DNA of 28,799 bases from CAYMUG01 sp964393575 (GTDB lineage Bacteria > Patescibacteriota > Minisyncoccia > Spechtbacterales > 2-12-FULL-38-22). The DNA lies in contig CAYMUG010000009.1 in the NCBI GenBank assembly GCA_964393575.1, forward strand, positions 1 to 28,799, in the 5' to 3' direction. The notes beneath the pieces were generated by a model that was not told the DNA's origin, did not search any database, and saw nothing but the letters and a program-made list of their open reading frames with translations. The position numbers were made by a program, and so were the translations under genes. Below are positions 15,364 through 22,915 of the stretch, piece after piece. Positions within the stretch are counted from its first letter, which is position 1. Each line of letters opens with the position of its first letter.

Positions 15364-15453
15364 ATGACTGATGACCGATGACAATATAAAACTTTGTTAT
15401 AAGTCATTTGTCATTTGTTATCTGTTATTTTGTGAGGCATAGCCGAACAAAAT
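15364..15453. repeat. ATGAC-type inverted words and a TTTTGT/ACAAAA hairpin between polA and the next gene
   Basis: GATGAC units repeated on the left (15363-15382) face GTCATttGTCAT on the right (15403-15414). They are followed by ATTTTGT (15427-15433) and ACAAAAT (15447-15453) with an inner GGC/GCC. The second hairpin ends one base before the start codon at 15455. The words are the same as those in the outer arms of the compound repeat. Confidence 0.65.
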
Positions 15454-15454
15454 T

Positions 15455-15637
15455 ATGTCAAAAAGTTATAAAATAAGCGCAGCGTTTTATCTTTTAACAG
15501 GAGTAGGCATCTTAGTTTCCTTGCCTTTTTTAGATACTTTCTCAGGTTTGAGTTTATGGCGGATAACAAAGCCGTTGTATGCCTTGGGGCTGATATTTTT
15601 CATAATAGGGTTTATAAAAAATAATAAACAAAAATGA
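15455..15637 (+). CDS. Small two-helix membrane protein, unknown
   Basis: A 60-residue protein with two hydrophobic segments (about 8-26 and 37-54) and a basic C-terminus (KNNKQK). I do not recognise the family. Its stop overlaps the start of the following membrane-protein gene by four bases (ATGA), which argues that it is a real, translationally coupled gene and that the two products act together. No Shine-Dalgarno is visible because a hairpin-forming repeat abuts the start. Confidence 0.5.
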   Translation: MSKSYKISAAFYLLTGVGILVSLPFLDTFSGLSLWRITKPLYALGLIFFIIGFIKNNKQK

Positions 15638-16620
15638 ATGAAATTTTTATAAATTCGGTACGGTTTATAGCACAAGTAGCGGTGTCTGTGGCAGGAGCCG
15701 CTGCTTTATGGGGTTTGTTTTTTGCGTGGAGAGGCAAAAAGAAAAATAATAAAAGTTTTTTTGAGCTGGAGATAAAGCTGGCTCCTTTATTTTTCGGTGC
15801 TTTTGCAGCATTTTTGTTTTTTTGGTGTGCGGCTGTGTTTATATATCCTTCCATCGCTTCGGCTCATGAGGGAATAGTTAGAACACATGCCGAATATATA
15901 CAAAAAGGATTTGCAGCAGGACTTCCCTGGGTGGTTCTTATAACTGTGACAGGTGCTGTGGGCTTTTATCTGTACAGAGCACGAAAGAACATTTTTAAAA
16001 ATTACGCACACTGGTTTTTCTTTACTCAGTTTGTTTTGATAAGTGTGTTTTTATGGCTGGTGTCTTATACAGGAGAATTATTCAGCAAGCAACAGGTGTC
16101 TTTGGGTCTTCATAATTGGCATTCTATAATAACTCTCGGAACAGTAATTGTAGTGGATTACCTTTTCTTAAAGTGCGAAACACAGGAAAAGTTAAAAAAG
16201 GTTCTGTATCCTTCTTATCCTGCTATGAGTGTAGCAATATGGACCGGCTTAGGTATAGAGTTTTTAAGCACCACTCTTTTCTCCGGTGACATTCCGGACA
16301 CTTCACAGTTTTTGTTCAATCAAACAGTTATTGCTATTCTTGTTATTAACGGCGCTCTCCTCTCTGTGAAGATAAACGAAGCGCTTATTAAACTGGTAAA
16401 GTCGGAGCAACATTCACAGTTGAGCTCCGGCATGGAGAAGGTGGTTGGCATATCCGGCGCGGTTTCTTTTGCTTCCTGGCTTACAATTACATTTTTGGAC
16501 TTTTTTGAGCTCCCCTTCGGGTATTGGATATTGATAGTTTTGTATCTGGGCTTTATCGCCGTCCTTTATTTCACGAAACCCTTTATGGAAAAGTATTTTG
16601 TTCACCGCGGACATATATAG
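15634..16620 (+). CDS. Polytopic membrane protein with paired histidines, unknown
   Basis: A 328-residue protein with about nine predicted membrane segments, near residues 10-32, 50-74, 95-114, 126-146, 158-178, 196-215, 225-245, 268-288 and 293-315. Histidines occur at or near membrane edges: 'SAHEGIVRTHAEY' between helices 2 and 3, and 'LHNWHSI' at the start of helix 5. Such placing could mean metal or haem binding, but no known haem-protein signature is recognised. Coupled by ATGA overlap to the upstream 60-residue membrane protein. No transporter motif was identified. The function is unknown; it should not be named a transporter on this evidence. Confidence 0.7.
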   Translation: MNEIFINSVRFIAQVAVSVAGAAALWGLFFAWRGKKKNNKSFFELEIKLAPLFFGAFAAFLFFWCAAVFIYPSIASAHEGIVRTHAEYIQKGFAAGLPWVVLITVTGAVGFYLYRARKNIFKNYAHWFFFTQFVLISVFLWLVSYTGELFSKQQVSLGLHNWHSIITLGTVIVVDYLFLKCETQEKLKKVLYPSYPAMSVAIWTGLGIEFLSTTLFSGDIPDTSQFLFNQTVIAILVINGALLSVKINEALIKLVKSEQHSQLSSGMEKVVGISGAVSFASWLTITFLDFFELPFGYWILIVLYLGFIAVLYFTKPFMEKYFVHRGHI

Positions 16621-16776
16621 TTATTTATTTTAGCGTTAGTGACCCGAATTTTACCCTTTAATTCCTTTATTGTGTTATGGATCTCGGTTTGCTTTTGTCC
16701 ATCCACAAGTATTGTTTTAAAATAAATACTATACTACTAAAAAGGTCGAGCTTTTTAATTATTTAACTTTATACTT

Positions 16777-17118
16777 ATGATAATAGAAGGAAAATTAGAC
16801 GAATTTCTTATAGATATTTTGGGTATAGTCGTAGGTTTATGGGGTATATATATGGTTTATCGCCATAAGCTTGGCGGTAAGGTAGGAACAGCAGTTAATT
16901 ATTTTGTCTGGGGAGTAGTGTTTCAACTCGGAGCTTTTGTGTACACTATTTTATATGGTCGTCTCGACTTAGGCCTGTCCGCTCCCGGACCTACAGACGT
17001 ACATCATCTTTTAATGGCTGTTGGCATGGTGTTTTTTGCTGTTTCAGCAGTCAAATTTGCAAATCTTTTACGAACACCTTCTTCTCTTGGTGATAAATCC
17101 GAAAAAACAGAGGAGTAA
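16777..17118 (+). CDS. Small three-helix membrane protein of the signalling cluster, unknown
   Basis: 113 residues with three hydrophobic segments (about 9-28, 42-62 and 77-97) and a hydrophilic acidic tail. 'TDVHHLLMAVGM' puts two adjacent histidines at the start of helix 3. The family is not recognised. It is followed by a small soluble protein and a sensor kinase on the same strand with spacings of 3 bases each, so it likely works as a membrane input or accessory subunit of that kinase; this is inferred from position. The 156 bases upstream separate it from the previous membrane-protein gene and probably hold a promoter. Confidence 0.65.
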   Translation: MIIEGKLDEFLIDILGIVVGLWGIYMVYRHKLGGKVGTAVNYFVWGVVFQLGAFVYTILYGRLDLGLSAPGPTDVHHLLMAVGMVFFAVSAVKFANLLRTPSSLGDKSEKTEE

Positions 17119-17121
17119 TAT

Positions 17122-17520
17122 TTGTTATTTTTACCAACTATGTCCCACAAAAACACTCAAGAAGCTGTAGAGAAGCGTTTTATTACGCTTGTAGCGCAAA
17201 CTTTATTAAAAATTTACGGGGAAAAGACTTTAGAGTTGCTTGTAAAACAGAATTTTGATTCTGATGAAGTAGCGGTTGTTGATTCAAAAGTGGAAATAAA
17301 AAACCGGAAAGAAAAAGAAGATTTATACCACAGCTTTATTTTGATAGCTTCCCGCAAAATCAAACAAGACCTGGGAATGGAAATGGTCGAGCAGGTTTTT
17401 AATAGTTTATATAATAGCTTAGTTAATGAGTATTCTGAAGACGAGCCCGGGGTTCGCGAGTTACAAGAGATGCTGGATAATTATGTGTTAAACCCCTCCC
17501 GTCAGCTGAACAACTTTTAA
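17122..17520 (+). CDS. Small helical soluble protein of the signalling cluster, unknown
   Basis: 132 residues if started at the TTG at 17122, which has AGGAG six bases upstream (17111-17115) within the end of the previous gene. An ATG at 17140 (126 residues, MSHKNTQEAV) is the alternative but lacks a Shine-Dalgarno. The sequence is mostly helical and charged, with no membrane segment and no motif I recognise: 'KRFITLVAQTLLKIYGEKT' at the front and 'LGMEMVEQVFNSLYNSLVNE' in the middle. It sits between a small membrane protein and the histidine kinase (3-base gaps each side), so a role in sensing or in kinase control is plausible. The C-terminus 'VLNPSRQLNNF' is unremarkable. Confidence 0.65.
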   Translation: MLFLPTMSHKNTQEAVEKRFITLVAQTLLKIYGEKTLELLVKQNFDSDEVAVVDSKVEIKNRKEKEDLYHSFILIASRKIKQDLGMEMVEQVFNSLYNSLVNEYSEDEPGVRELQEMLDNYVLNPSRQLNNF

Positions 17521-17523
17521 TGT

Positions 17524-18984
17524 ATGAAAGTTTCTATCGAGAAGTATTTACCCTTACTTTTTGCCGGCTTCCTTTTAGTTTCCGGGACGGTGGTTGCTAT
17601 AGGAATAATTTATTTTTCTTATAACCTTGAAATTAAACGTGAGATTGAAAATAAAAAAACCCTTTTAGAAACAGTGCATACTTCTCTCTATACTGACGAT
17701 GCGGGCTCGGATAAAGAGCTTAAAAGTTCAGTTATAAAAAATATAGCAAGCTCTTCCAATGTAGCATTTTTTAGAATAGTAAATCCTTCTACCGGTGAAG
17801 TAATTTTCAGCGGTAAAAACAAAATAAAAACGGTAGATGAAGAAAATCTGCCGGAGTTTACAAAACAATTGTCTGTAAGAAATGGCATTTTTCAGGATGA
17901 AGAAGTAAAAGAGATTAGTATTGCGGGAGATAGCGGTGAAGGGTTGTGGATGGGAGTTAATCTTGAAGAAATTAAAAGCACAGTTTTACAGGAAACTTTA
18001 CTAGCAGTATTTTCCATTCTGCTTATAATAGGAGTGGCATATGCAGCCGGTTTTTATATGCTGCGCAAGTATTTTATTAAACCTCTTCACGAAATTGCGG
18101 AAGAAGCAAGAGAGTTGGGCGAGGGAAAATATGATTTGGATTTAAAAAGTGATTACACAGTAACGGAGATGAACGTTCTTACCTCTTCTTTAAATGAAAG
18201 TGTAAAGCGTATTAAAAAACAAAGGGAAAGGGAAAAAACTCTTTCCAAGATGAAGTCCGAATTTATTTCTATTGCCGCCCATCAGTTAAGGACACCGCTT
18301 TCCGCTATAAAGTGGACGTTTCAGATGCTCCTTGAAGGGGATGTAGGTGAGCTCACGGAAGAACAGCGAGAATTTATAGAAAGAGGAAGTCGAACCAATG
18401 AAAATATGGTTACCCTTATTAACGACCTTTTAAATGTTTCGCGAATAGAGGAAGGGCGTTTCGGGTATGAATTTGAAAAACACTCTCTTGAAAAAATTGT
18501 GGAAGAAGTAATAGAAGAAAAACGACTGAAGGCGCAAGAAGAGGATGTAACGCTCAATTTTGAGAAACCCCAAACTTCTTTACCTCAAGTCAGGGTGGAT
18601 CCGGAAAAAATTACTCTGGCAATTAAAAACCTTATTGATAATGCCGTAAAGTATACATTTCCCGGAGGCCAAATAACTGTGAAACTTAAACTAAAAAATA
18701 ATGCTATAGAGTTTTCTATAGCTGACACGGGAGTAGGTATACCTGAAAATCAAATGCAACGCCTTTTCACTAAATTTTTCCGTGCAGAGAATGCCATACG
18801 GCTTCAAACCGAAGGAAGCGGGTTGGGACTTTATCTTGTAAAAAATATTATTGAATCTCATAAAGGCAAAGTTTGGGCGGAGTCCGAAGAAGGCAAAGGT
18901 TCTACTTTTTACTTTACACTTCCGTTTGAGGAGGAAGATATGCCGAATAATGTTAATCCCAAAAGATTTGGGGAAGGATTCTAA
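17524..18984 (+). CDS. Membrane sensor histidine kinase
   Basis: 486 residues. Membrane segments at about 10-33 and 158-180 bracket an extracytoplasmic sensor region of about 125 residues with no recognised ligand motif. HAMP covers about 181-232; the HisKA helix holds the H-box 'AAHQLRTPL' with phospho-acceptor His253. The ATPase domain has the N-box 'NLIDNAVKYT' (369-378), G1 'ADTGVGIP' (400-407), F-box 'LFTKFFRAENA' and G2 'EGSGLGLYLVK' (430-440). All catalytic boxes are intact, so it should be active. A receiver-only protein follows 138 bases downstream. The gene begins 3 bases after the small soluble protein, placing it in the same transcription unit. Confidence 0.92.
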   Translation: MKVSIEKYLPLLFAGFLLVSGTVVAIGIIYFSYNLEIKREIENKKTLLETVHTSLYTDDAGSDKELKSSVIKNIASSSNVAFFRIVNPSTGEVIFSGKNKIKTVDEENLPEFTKQLSVRNGIFQDEEVKEISIAGDSGEGLWMGVNLEEIKSTVLQETLLAVFSILLIIGVAYAAGFYMLRKYFIKPLHEIAEEARELGEGKYDLDLKSDYTVTEMNVLTSSLNESVKRIKKQREREKTLSKMKSEFISIAAHQLRTPLSAIKWTFQMLLEGDVGELTEEQREFIERGSRTNENMVTLINDLLNVSRIEEGRFGYEFEKHSLEKIVEEVIEEKRLKAQEEDVTLNFEKPQTSLPQVRVDPEKITLAIKNLIDNAVKYTFPGGQITVKLKLKNNAIEFSIADTGVGIPENQMQRLFTKFFRAENAIRLQTEGSGLGLYLVKNIIESHKGKVWAESEEGKGSTFYFTLPFEEEDMPNNVNPKRFGEGF

Positions 18985-19052
18985 TATATGGAATAATGGA
19001 AATATGAACACTTTTAATTTAAATAATGCAGCACAAATAAAATTACTTTCGC

Positions 19053-19103
19053 CATACAAAAATTTTTTTGTATGACTTGTAAAGATATGTTTTGTGGTAT
19101 AAA
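19053..19103 (+). promoter_or_regulatory. Hairpin and possible promoter before the double-receiver gene
   Basis: CATACAAA (19053-19060) pairs with TTTGTATG (19067-19074), an A/T-rich stem that might end kinase transcripts. It is followed by TTGTAA (19077-19082) and TATAAA (19098-19103) with TGG before the -10 (extended -10 form). Spacing is only 15 bases, so this is tentative. It would let the response-regulator gene be expressed separately from the kinase. Confidence 0.3.
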
Positions 19104-19122
19104 ATAAACCAAAAGAGTTAAC

Positions 19123-19983
19123 ATGGCTAAATTACTTATCATAGAAGATGATAAAACACTTCTTAACCTTTTAAAAAGAAAGCTTGAAAAAGAAGGATAT
19201 GATTTAGAGATTGCTGAAGACGGGGAAGAGGGGTTAACAAAAATTAAGGAAGAAAATCCGGATCTTGTTTTGCTTGACATAATAATGCCTAAAAAAAGCG
19301 GATTTGATGTATTGCGCGCGATGAGTCAGGAAAAAGAAACTAAAGATATACCGGTTATTATAATTTCCAACTCGGGGCAACCTGTGGAAATTGAAAAAGC
19401 CAAAGAAACAGGCCCTGTTGTAGATTATTTGATTAAAGCCGATTTTACTCCGGCTGAGGTTTCCACAAAAGTAAAAGATTATTTAGATAAAAATTTTTCA
19501 GAGTCCGAATCTTCCGACAATCCGAAGAAAAATACTTCTAAAAAAGAGACAGAAGAGAGCTCTTCGGCAGATCAAGAAAACAAAGAAAATAAAAAAAATA
19601 AAGAAAACTCTACTACTTCAATCCTGTTGGTGGAAGACGACAGATTTTTAAGAAATATACTTGTTAAAAAATTTGAAGATGAAAACTTTAGGGTCGCTCA
19701 GGCCATAGACGGCAAAAAGGCGCTAACCCTCTTAGAAGAGGAGAATCCTAAACTTATACTTCTGGACTTGATACTTCCGGGGATGAGCGGATACGACGTT
19801 TTAAAGAAAATAAAAGAAAAAGAAGAAACAAAAGACATTCCTGTAATCATTCTCTCTAACCTTGGCCAAAAAGACGAGATAGATAAGGGGTTGTCCTTGG
19901 GAGCCAAACACTTTTTAGTCAAAGCACACTTTACACCTGATGAAATAGTAGAAAAAGTTAGAGAAACTTTAAATGAAGGATAG
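19123..19983 (+). CDS. Tandem double-receiver response regulator without output domain
   Basis: 286 residues: receiver 1 (about 3-123), a strongly charged Glu/Lys/Asn/Ser-rich linker (about 125-163), receiver 2 (about 166-285). Both receivers keep the acid pocket ('IIEDD' and 'LVEDD'), the phospho-accepting Asp (Asp52 in 'LVLLDIIMP', Asp215 in 'LILLDLILP'), the Ser switch residue (Ser82, Ser245) and the Lys (Lys105, Lys267). The two halves are alike ('ETKDIPVII', 'DFTPAEV'/'HFTPDEI'), suggesting an internal duplication. No DNA-binding, enzymatic or binding output domain follows, so it probably acts as a phosphate relay/sink or by protein contact. The likely partner is the kinase upstream. Its last 11 bases overlap the DUF3048 gene. 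Confidence 0.92.
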   Translation: MAKLLIIEDDKTLLNLLKRKLEKEGYDLEIAEDGEEGLTKIKEENPDLVLLDIIMPKKSGFDVLRAMSQEKETKDIPVIIISNSGQPVEIEKAKETGPVVDYLIKADFTPAEVSTKVKDYLDKNFSESESSDNPKKNTSKKETEESSSADQENKENKKNKENSTTSILLVEDDRFLRNILVKKFEDENFRVAQAIDGKKALTLLEEENPKLILLDLILPGMSGYDVLKKIKEKEETKDIPVIILSNLGQKDEIDKGLSLGAKHFLVKAHFTPDEIVEKVRETLNEG

Positions 19984-21025
19984 CGTAAGTAATAAAAGGC
20001 TTATAGCGATAGTAACCCTCCTTGTATTAACAGGAGGTTTATTATATTACTCCCTTTTTACGGAAAGAACGTTGGAAATAAGCTCTGAAGCTTCTCCTGC
20101 AGCTGTGGAGGGTGCGTCCCCTTTGGCAAAAGAGGGGTGTAAAAATTATCGGAAAAGACCATATGCTGTAATGATGCCTGCGGATGAAAAAGCACGTCCG
20201 CTTTCCGCAATAAGTTCCGCCGAATTTGTTGTGGAAATGCCTGTTGTAAAAGATAAAATTACCCGTTTAATGCCTATTTTTGCATGCAGTGAGCCTAAAG
20301 AAATAGGAGCTGTGAGATCGGCAAGACATGATTTTATTCCTTTAGCTGCCGGCTTCGATGCTATATTTGTACACTGGGGAGGATCAAATTTTGCTTTAGA
20401 TAAATTAAAAGAAGGTGTAGTTGATAATATAGATGCACTTATTAACCCTCAAAATACGTTTTATAGAAAAAAGGGAGCACCCAGACCGCATAATGGTTTT
20501 ACTTCTTACACATATTTAAAAAACCGCGGTACAACTTTCTATAATTACAGAACAACCACAAACTTTGAAGGCTATCCCCGCATAAGCCACGATGACTATG
20601 GCAATAACGATGACAACAACAAAACCGATGCCGTGTACAACATAAGCATAGGCTACCCTGAACCTTATAATGTGAGTTATAAGTATAATAAAAAAACAAA
20701 CTTTTATACCCGTTTTAGAGGGGGTAGGCCTGAGATTGATAAACTCAACGGAAAACAGGTAAAAACTAAAGTTGCTCTTGTTGTAAAAACAACTTCGCGT
20801 CAAATCAATACTCAATACAATGACGTCGATATAGCAGGCACCGGAGATGCGCTCATTTTTCAGAACGGCAAGATGCAAAAGGCGACATGGAAAAAACCTA
20901 AAAAACCCATAGACAGCAAACTCAAGTTTGTTAATAATGAAGACAAAGAAATACCTCTTGTTCCGGGAAAAGTATGGATTCACATTGTAGATAAGGACAC
21001 GAAAGTCACCGGGGAAAGTTTGTAA
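19973..21025 (+). CDS. DUF3048 / YerB-like exported protein
   Basis: 350 residues. A single N-terminal hydrophobic segment (about 8-28) acts as a membrane anchor or uncleaved signal; no lipobox Cys is placed correctly for a lipoprotein. The family features are 'RPYAVMMPADEKARPLSAIS' (62-81), 'AEFVVEMPVV', 'TRLMPIFACSEPKEIGAVRSARHDF', 'IFVHWGGSN', and 'PHNGFTSYTYLK'. The C-terminal half contains the second family domain ('YTRFRGGRPEIDKLNGKQVKTKVALVV'). The biochemical role of YerB-type proteins is not established. The ATG lies inside the end of the double-receiver gene (11-base overlap), and holA starts 8 bases after the stop, so all three are probably co-translated. A link to the sensor system is possible but rests on position only. 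Confidence 0.88.
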   Translation: MKDSVSNKRLIAIVTLLVLTGGLLYYSLFTERTLEISSEASPAAVEGASPLAKEGCKNYRKRPYAVMMPADEKARPLSAISSAEFVVEMPVVKDKITRLMPIFACSEPKEIGAVRSARHDFIPLAAGFDAIFVHWGGSNFALDKLKEGVVDNIDALINPQNTFYRKKGAPRPHNGFTSYTYLKNRGTTFYNYRTTTNFEGYPRISHDDYGNNDDNNKTDAVYNISIGYPEPYNVSYKYNKKTNFYTRFRGGRPEIDKLNGKQVKTKVALVVKTTSRQINTQYNDVDIAGTGDALIFQNGKMQKATWKKPKKPIDSKLKFVNNEDKEIPLVPGKVWIHIVDKDTKVTGESL

Positions 21026-21033
21026 TTTCACTT

Positions 21034-21951
21034 ATGTTTATAATACTTTACGGAGAAGACACATTTAGGAGTAGACAAAAATTAAAAGAACTCAATCTTA
21101 AAGAAAGAGGATTATTGGAGCATAGATATGCGCAAAGTACTACATTTAAAGAAATAAAAACTGTTCTGGAAAGCAATACTCTTTTCAGCTCTTCAAAAGT
21201 TGTGGTTTTAGAAGATCTTTCAGAAAATAAAGAGCTTTTGGAAAATATAGCTGCTTATGCGGGTATACCTCCAAATAAAAATACTACCTTTATTTTACTT
21301 GAGAGGAGCAACCCTCAAAACAAACACTTTAAAGCATTGCTTAACTATGCTGATAAAAAACAGGAGTTTAAAAAGCTATCTTTACCTCAACAGGTTCAAT
21401 GGTTTAGCAACTATTTTTCAGGAGAGGGTATTAATATAAATCCGGCCGTTATTAAAAAAGTAGCTAATTTATGCGGAGGGGATATGTGGCAAATTTATAA
21501 TGAACTTTGGAAGTTGTGCACTTATAAAAACTTAAAACACGAAAAAGCGGAAATTACTGACGCGAACATTGCTTATCTGAATATAGGAAATGTGGAGGCG
21601 CAGATTTTCCCCACGATTGACGCTATATTTAAAGGGAATGCTGACCGTGCTTTTCGGGGAATTTTAGAACACTGGCACACAGGAGAGGATCCATACAAGT
21701 TTTTCGGAATGCTTGAGAGACAACTAAAAATTATCGCTCTTCTGAAAAAAGACGGGGAGAGTGCTGCTAAAAAATTCGGTCTACACCATTATGCAGTTAA
21801 AAAAACCCGTCCTATAGCTGATGCTTTTGACTGGCCCAAAATAAAAAAGCTCTACCGAAGGATAGAGTCGCTGGACGAGAAAGTTAAAACAGGAAAAATA
21901 GATCCTTATTTGGCCTGTGAACTTTTTTCTGCTTCTGTGGGGCGTGCCTGA
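21034..21951 (+). CDS. holA: DNA polymerase III delta subunit
   Basis: Clamp-loader subunit that opens the sliding clamp. 305 residues, a little shorter than E. coli HolA (343). The family pattern is clear: start 'MFIILYGEDTFRSRQKLKEL', 'TTFKEIKTVLESNTLFSSSKVVVLED' region, 'TTFILLERSNPQ' (the position of the degenerate nucleotide-binding fold), 'LCGGDMWQIYNELWKL', and the C-terminal collar helices 'EHWHTGEDPYKFFGMLERQLK' with 'DEKVKTGKIDPYLACELF'. It follows the DUF3048 gene by 8 bases. The last 46 bases overlap the convergent rpsT gene. Ends with TGA. Confidence 0.9.
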   Translation: MFIILYGEDTFRSRQKLKELNLKERGLLEHRYAQSTTFKEIKTVLESNTLFSSSKVVVLEDLSENKELLENIAAYAGIPPNKNTTFILLERSNPQNKHFKALLNYADKKQEFKKLSLPQQVQWFSNYFSGEGININPAVIKKVANLCGGDMWQIYNELWKLCTYKNLKHEKAEITDANIAYLNIGNVEAQIFPTIDAIFKGNADRAFRGILEHWHTGEDPYKFFGMLERQLKIIALLKKDGESAAKKFGLHHYAVKKTRPIADAFDWPKIKKLYRRIESLDEKVKTGKIDPYLACELFSASVGRA

Positions 21952-22217
21952 GAACTTGTTGTATCGGCTAAACTTTTAGCGAGGCGGGATTTTTTCCTTG
22001 CGGCATTGTTTTTGTGAATAATATTTTTCTTTGCCGCTTTATCTATTGCCTTATATAAAGTAGGGAGAAGCTTTTTTGCTTCTTCGTGTTTGTTGTCTTT
22101 GAGCAAATCGTTAAAATTCCGTGTTAACTTTTTGATACGGTTTTTGTAATTTTTATTTCGCGCTTCATTTTTTTTATTCTGACGAAGCGCTTTTTCTGCA
22201 TTTTTTAGTTGAGGCAT
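21906..22217 (-). CDS. rpsT: Ribosomal protein S20
   Basis: Primary 16S rRNA-binding protein of the small subunit. From the ATG at 22217 it has 103 residues starting MPQLKNAEKALRQNKKNEAR, as expected for S20; an upstream in-frame TTG (22253) would add 12 non-family residues. The typical basic helix-rich sequence and the near-C-terminal 'IIHKNNAARKKSRLAKSL' are present. The last 18 residues (after 'AKSLAD', TTSSQARPTEAEKSSQAK) go beyond the usual S20 end and are encoded mostly in the 46 bases that overlap the holA 3' end. An AAGGA lies about 17 bases before the ATG, too far for an ideal Shine-Dalgarno. Confidence 0.93.
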   Translation of the reverse strand: MPQLKNAEKALRQNKKNEARNKNYKNRIKKLTRNFNDLLKDNKHEEAKKLLPTLYKAIDKAAKKNIIHKNNAARKKSRLAKSLADTTSSQARPTEAEKSSQAK

Positions 22218-22300
22218 GGTTAATAGTTTATCATCCTTCTTGATTTTTTTCAAGAGTTAATATATAAGGAGTGCAGTTCCCGGAGAAAGGAGCGTGTAAT

Positions 22301-22627
22301 ATGCCATATATTTCCCAGGAAAACAGAAAAGGTTTGGATCCTGTTATAGATAATTTAGTTGATAAAATAATTGAAGAGGCGGAGGCATTAGGCGGAAATG
22401 ATGCCGATTTTGCGGGCGTTTTAAATTACGCTTGTTCGCGGATCGCCGCACAGGTCGTTCTGAAAAAGTTTGGTCAGGTGAGGTACTGGATCGTGGCTTT
22501 AGTTTCCGGTGTATTCAGCAATATCGCGGATGAGTTTTACCGCCGTTTGGCAGCGCCTTATGAAAATGGAAAAATTAGAAAAGAAGGCGACGTGGACGTT
22601 TATAAACAACTTTTGGAAAAGATGTAG
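22301..22627 (+). CDS. DUF6899-like small conserved protein
   Basis: 108 residues from the ATG at 22301, chosen because of a good AGGAG eight bases upstream (22288-22292 region); an in-frame start at 22271 is less likely. The pattern 'MPYISQENRKGLDPVIDNL' at the front, a central 'NYACSRIAAQVV', and near the C-terminus 'EFYRRLAAPYENGKIRKEGDVDVY' matches what I recall of DUF6899-type proteins found in phages and uncultured bacteria. The biochemical role is unknown. It is a monocistronic gene with its own terminator, divergent from rpsT. Confidence 0.7.
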   Translation: MPYISQENRKGLDPVIDNLVDKIIEEAEALGGNDADFAGVLNYACSRIAAQVVLKKFGQVRYWIVALVSGVFSNIADEFYRRLAAPYENGKIRKEGDVDVYKQLLEKM

Positions 22628-22638
22628 TTGCGCTTTTC

Positions 22639-22672
22639 GCCCCGGTTATTTATCGGGGCTTTATTATTTTTA
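22639..22672 (+). terminator. Intrinsic terminator of the DUF6899-like gene
   Basis: GCCCCG (22639-22644) pairs with CGGGGC (22654-22659), followed by the T-rich tail TTTATTATTTTT. It lies 11 bases after the stop codon. Confidence 0.85.
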
Positions 22673-22736
22673 ATTTGTTTCTCTTATCCCTCTCTCAAGA
22701 TAAAGTAACACGTATCTGACCTCTGCTTGTAGGACT

Positions 22737-22913
22737 GCTGTTGAAGTTAGACTTCAACAGCTTCACATGACTTATAAAAAATACTCGGTAGTATTTTTAA
22801 TACCCATAATAGGATGCTTGGGGTGCCCTATTGTGTTCTTAAGGGTAAAGCAACCAGGGTCACCCTGTCATGCGACAGGGTGCCATATCGGATGATAAGG
22901 CAGACCCCGGTTG
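22737..22913. other. Structured intergenic region between the DUF6899-like gene and truB
   Basis: Four strong stems in 180 bases: GCTGTTGAAG with its complement (22737-22761); AAAAATACT/AGTATTTTT (22777-22798), which has T-runs on both strands and could be the truB terminator; TACCC..AATAGG with CCTATT..GGGTA (22801-22847); and CAACCaGGGT (22851-22860) with ACCCcGGTTG (22904-22913) enclosing CACCCTGTC/GACAGGGTG (22861-22882). On the minus strand it would be a folded truB 3' untranslated region ending at the second stem. No promoter was identified. It could be a noncoding RNA or stacked palindromic repeats. Confidence 0.5.
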
Positions 22914-22915
22914 TC

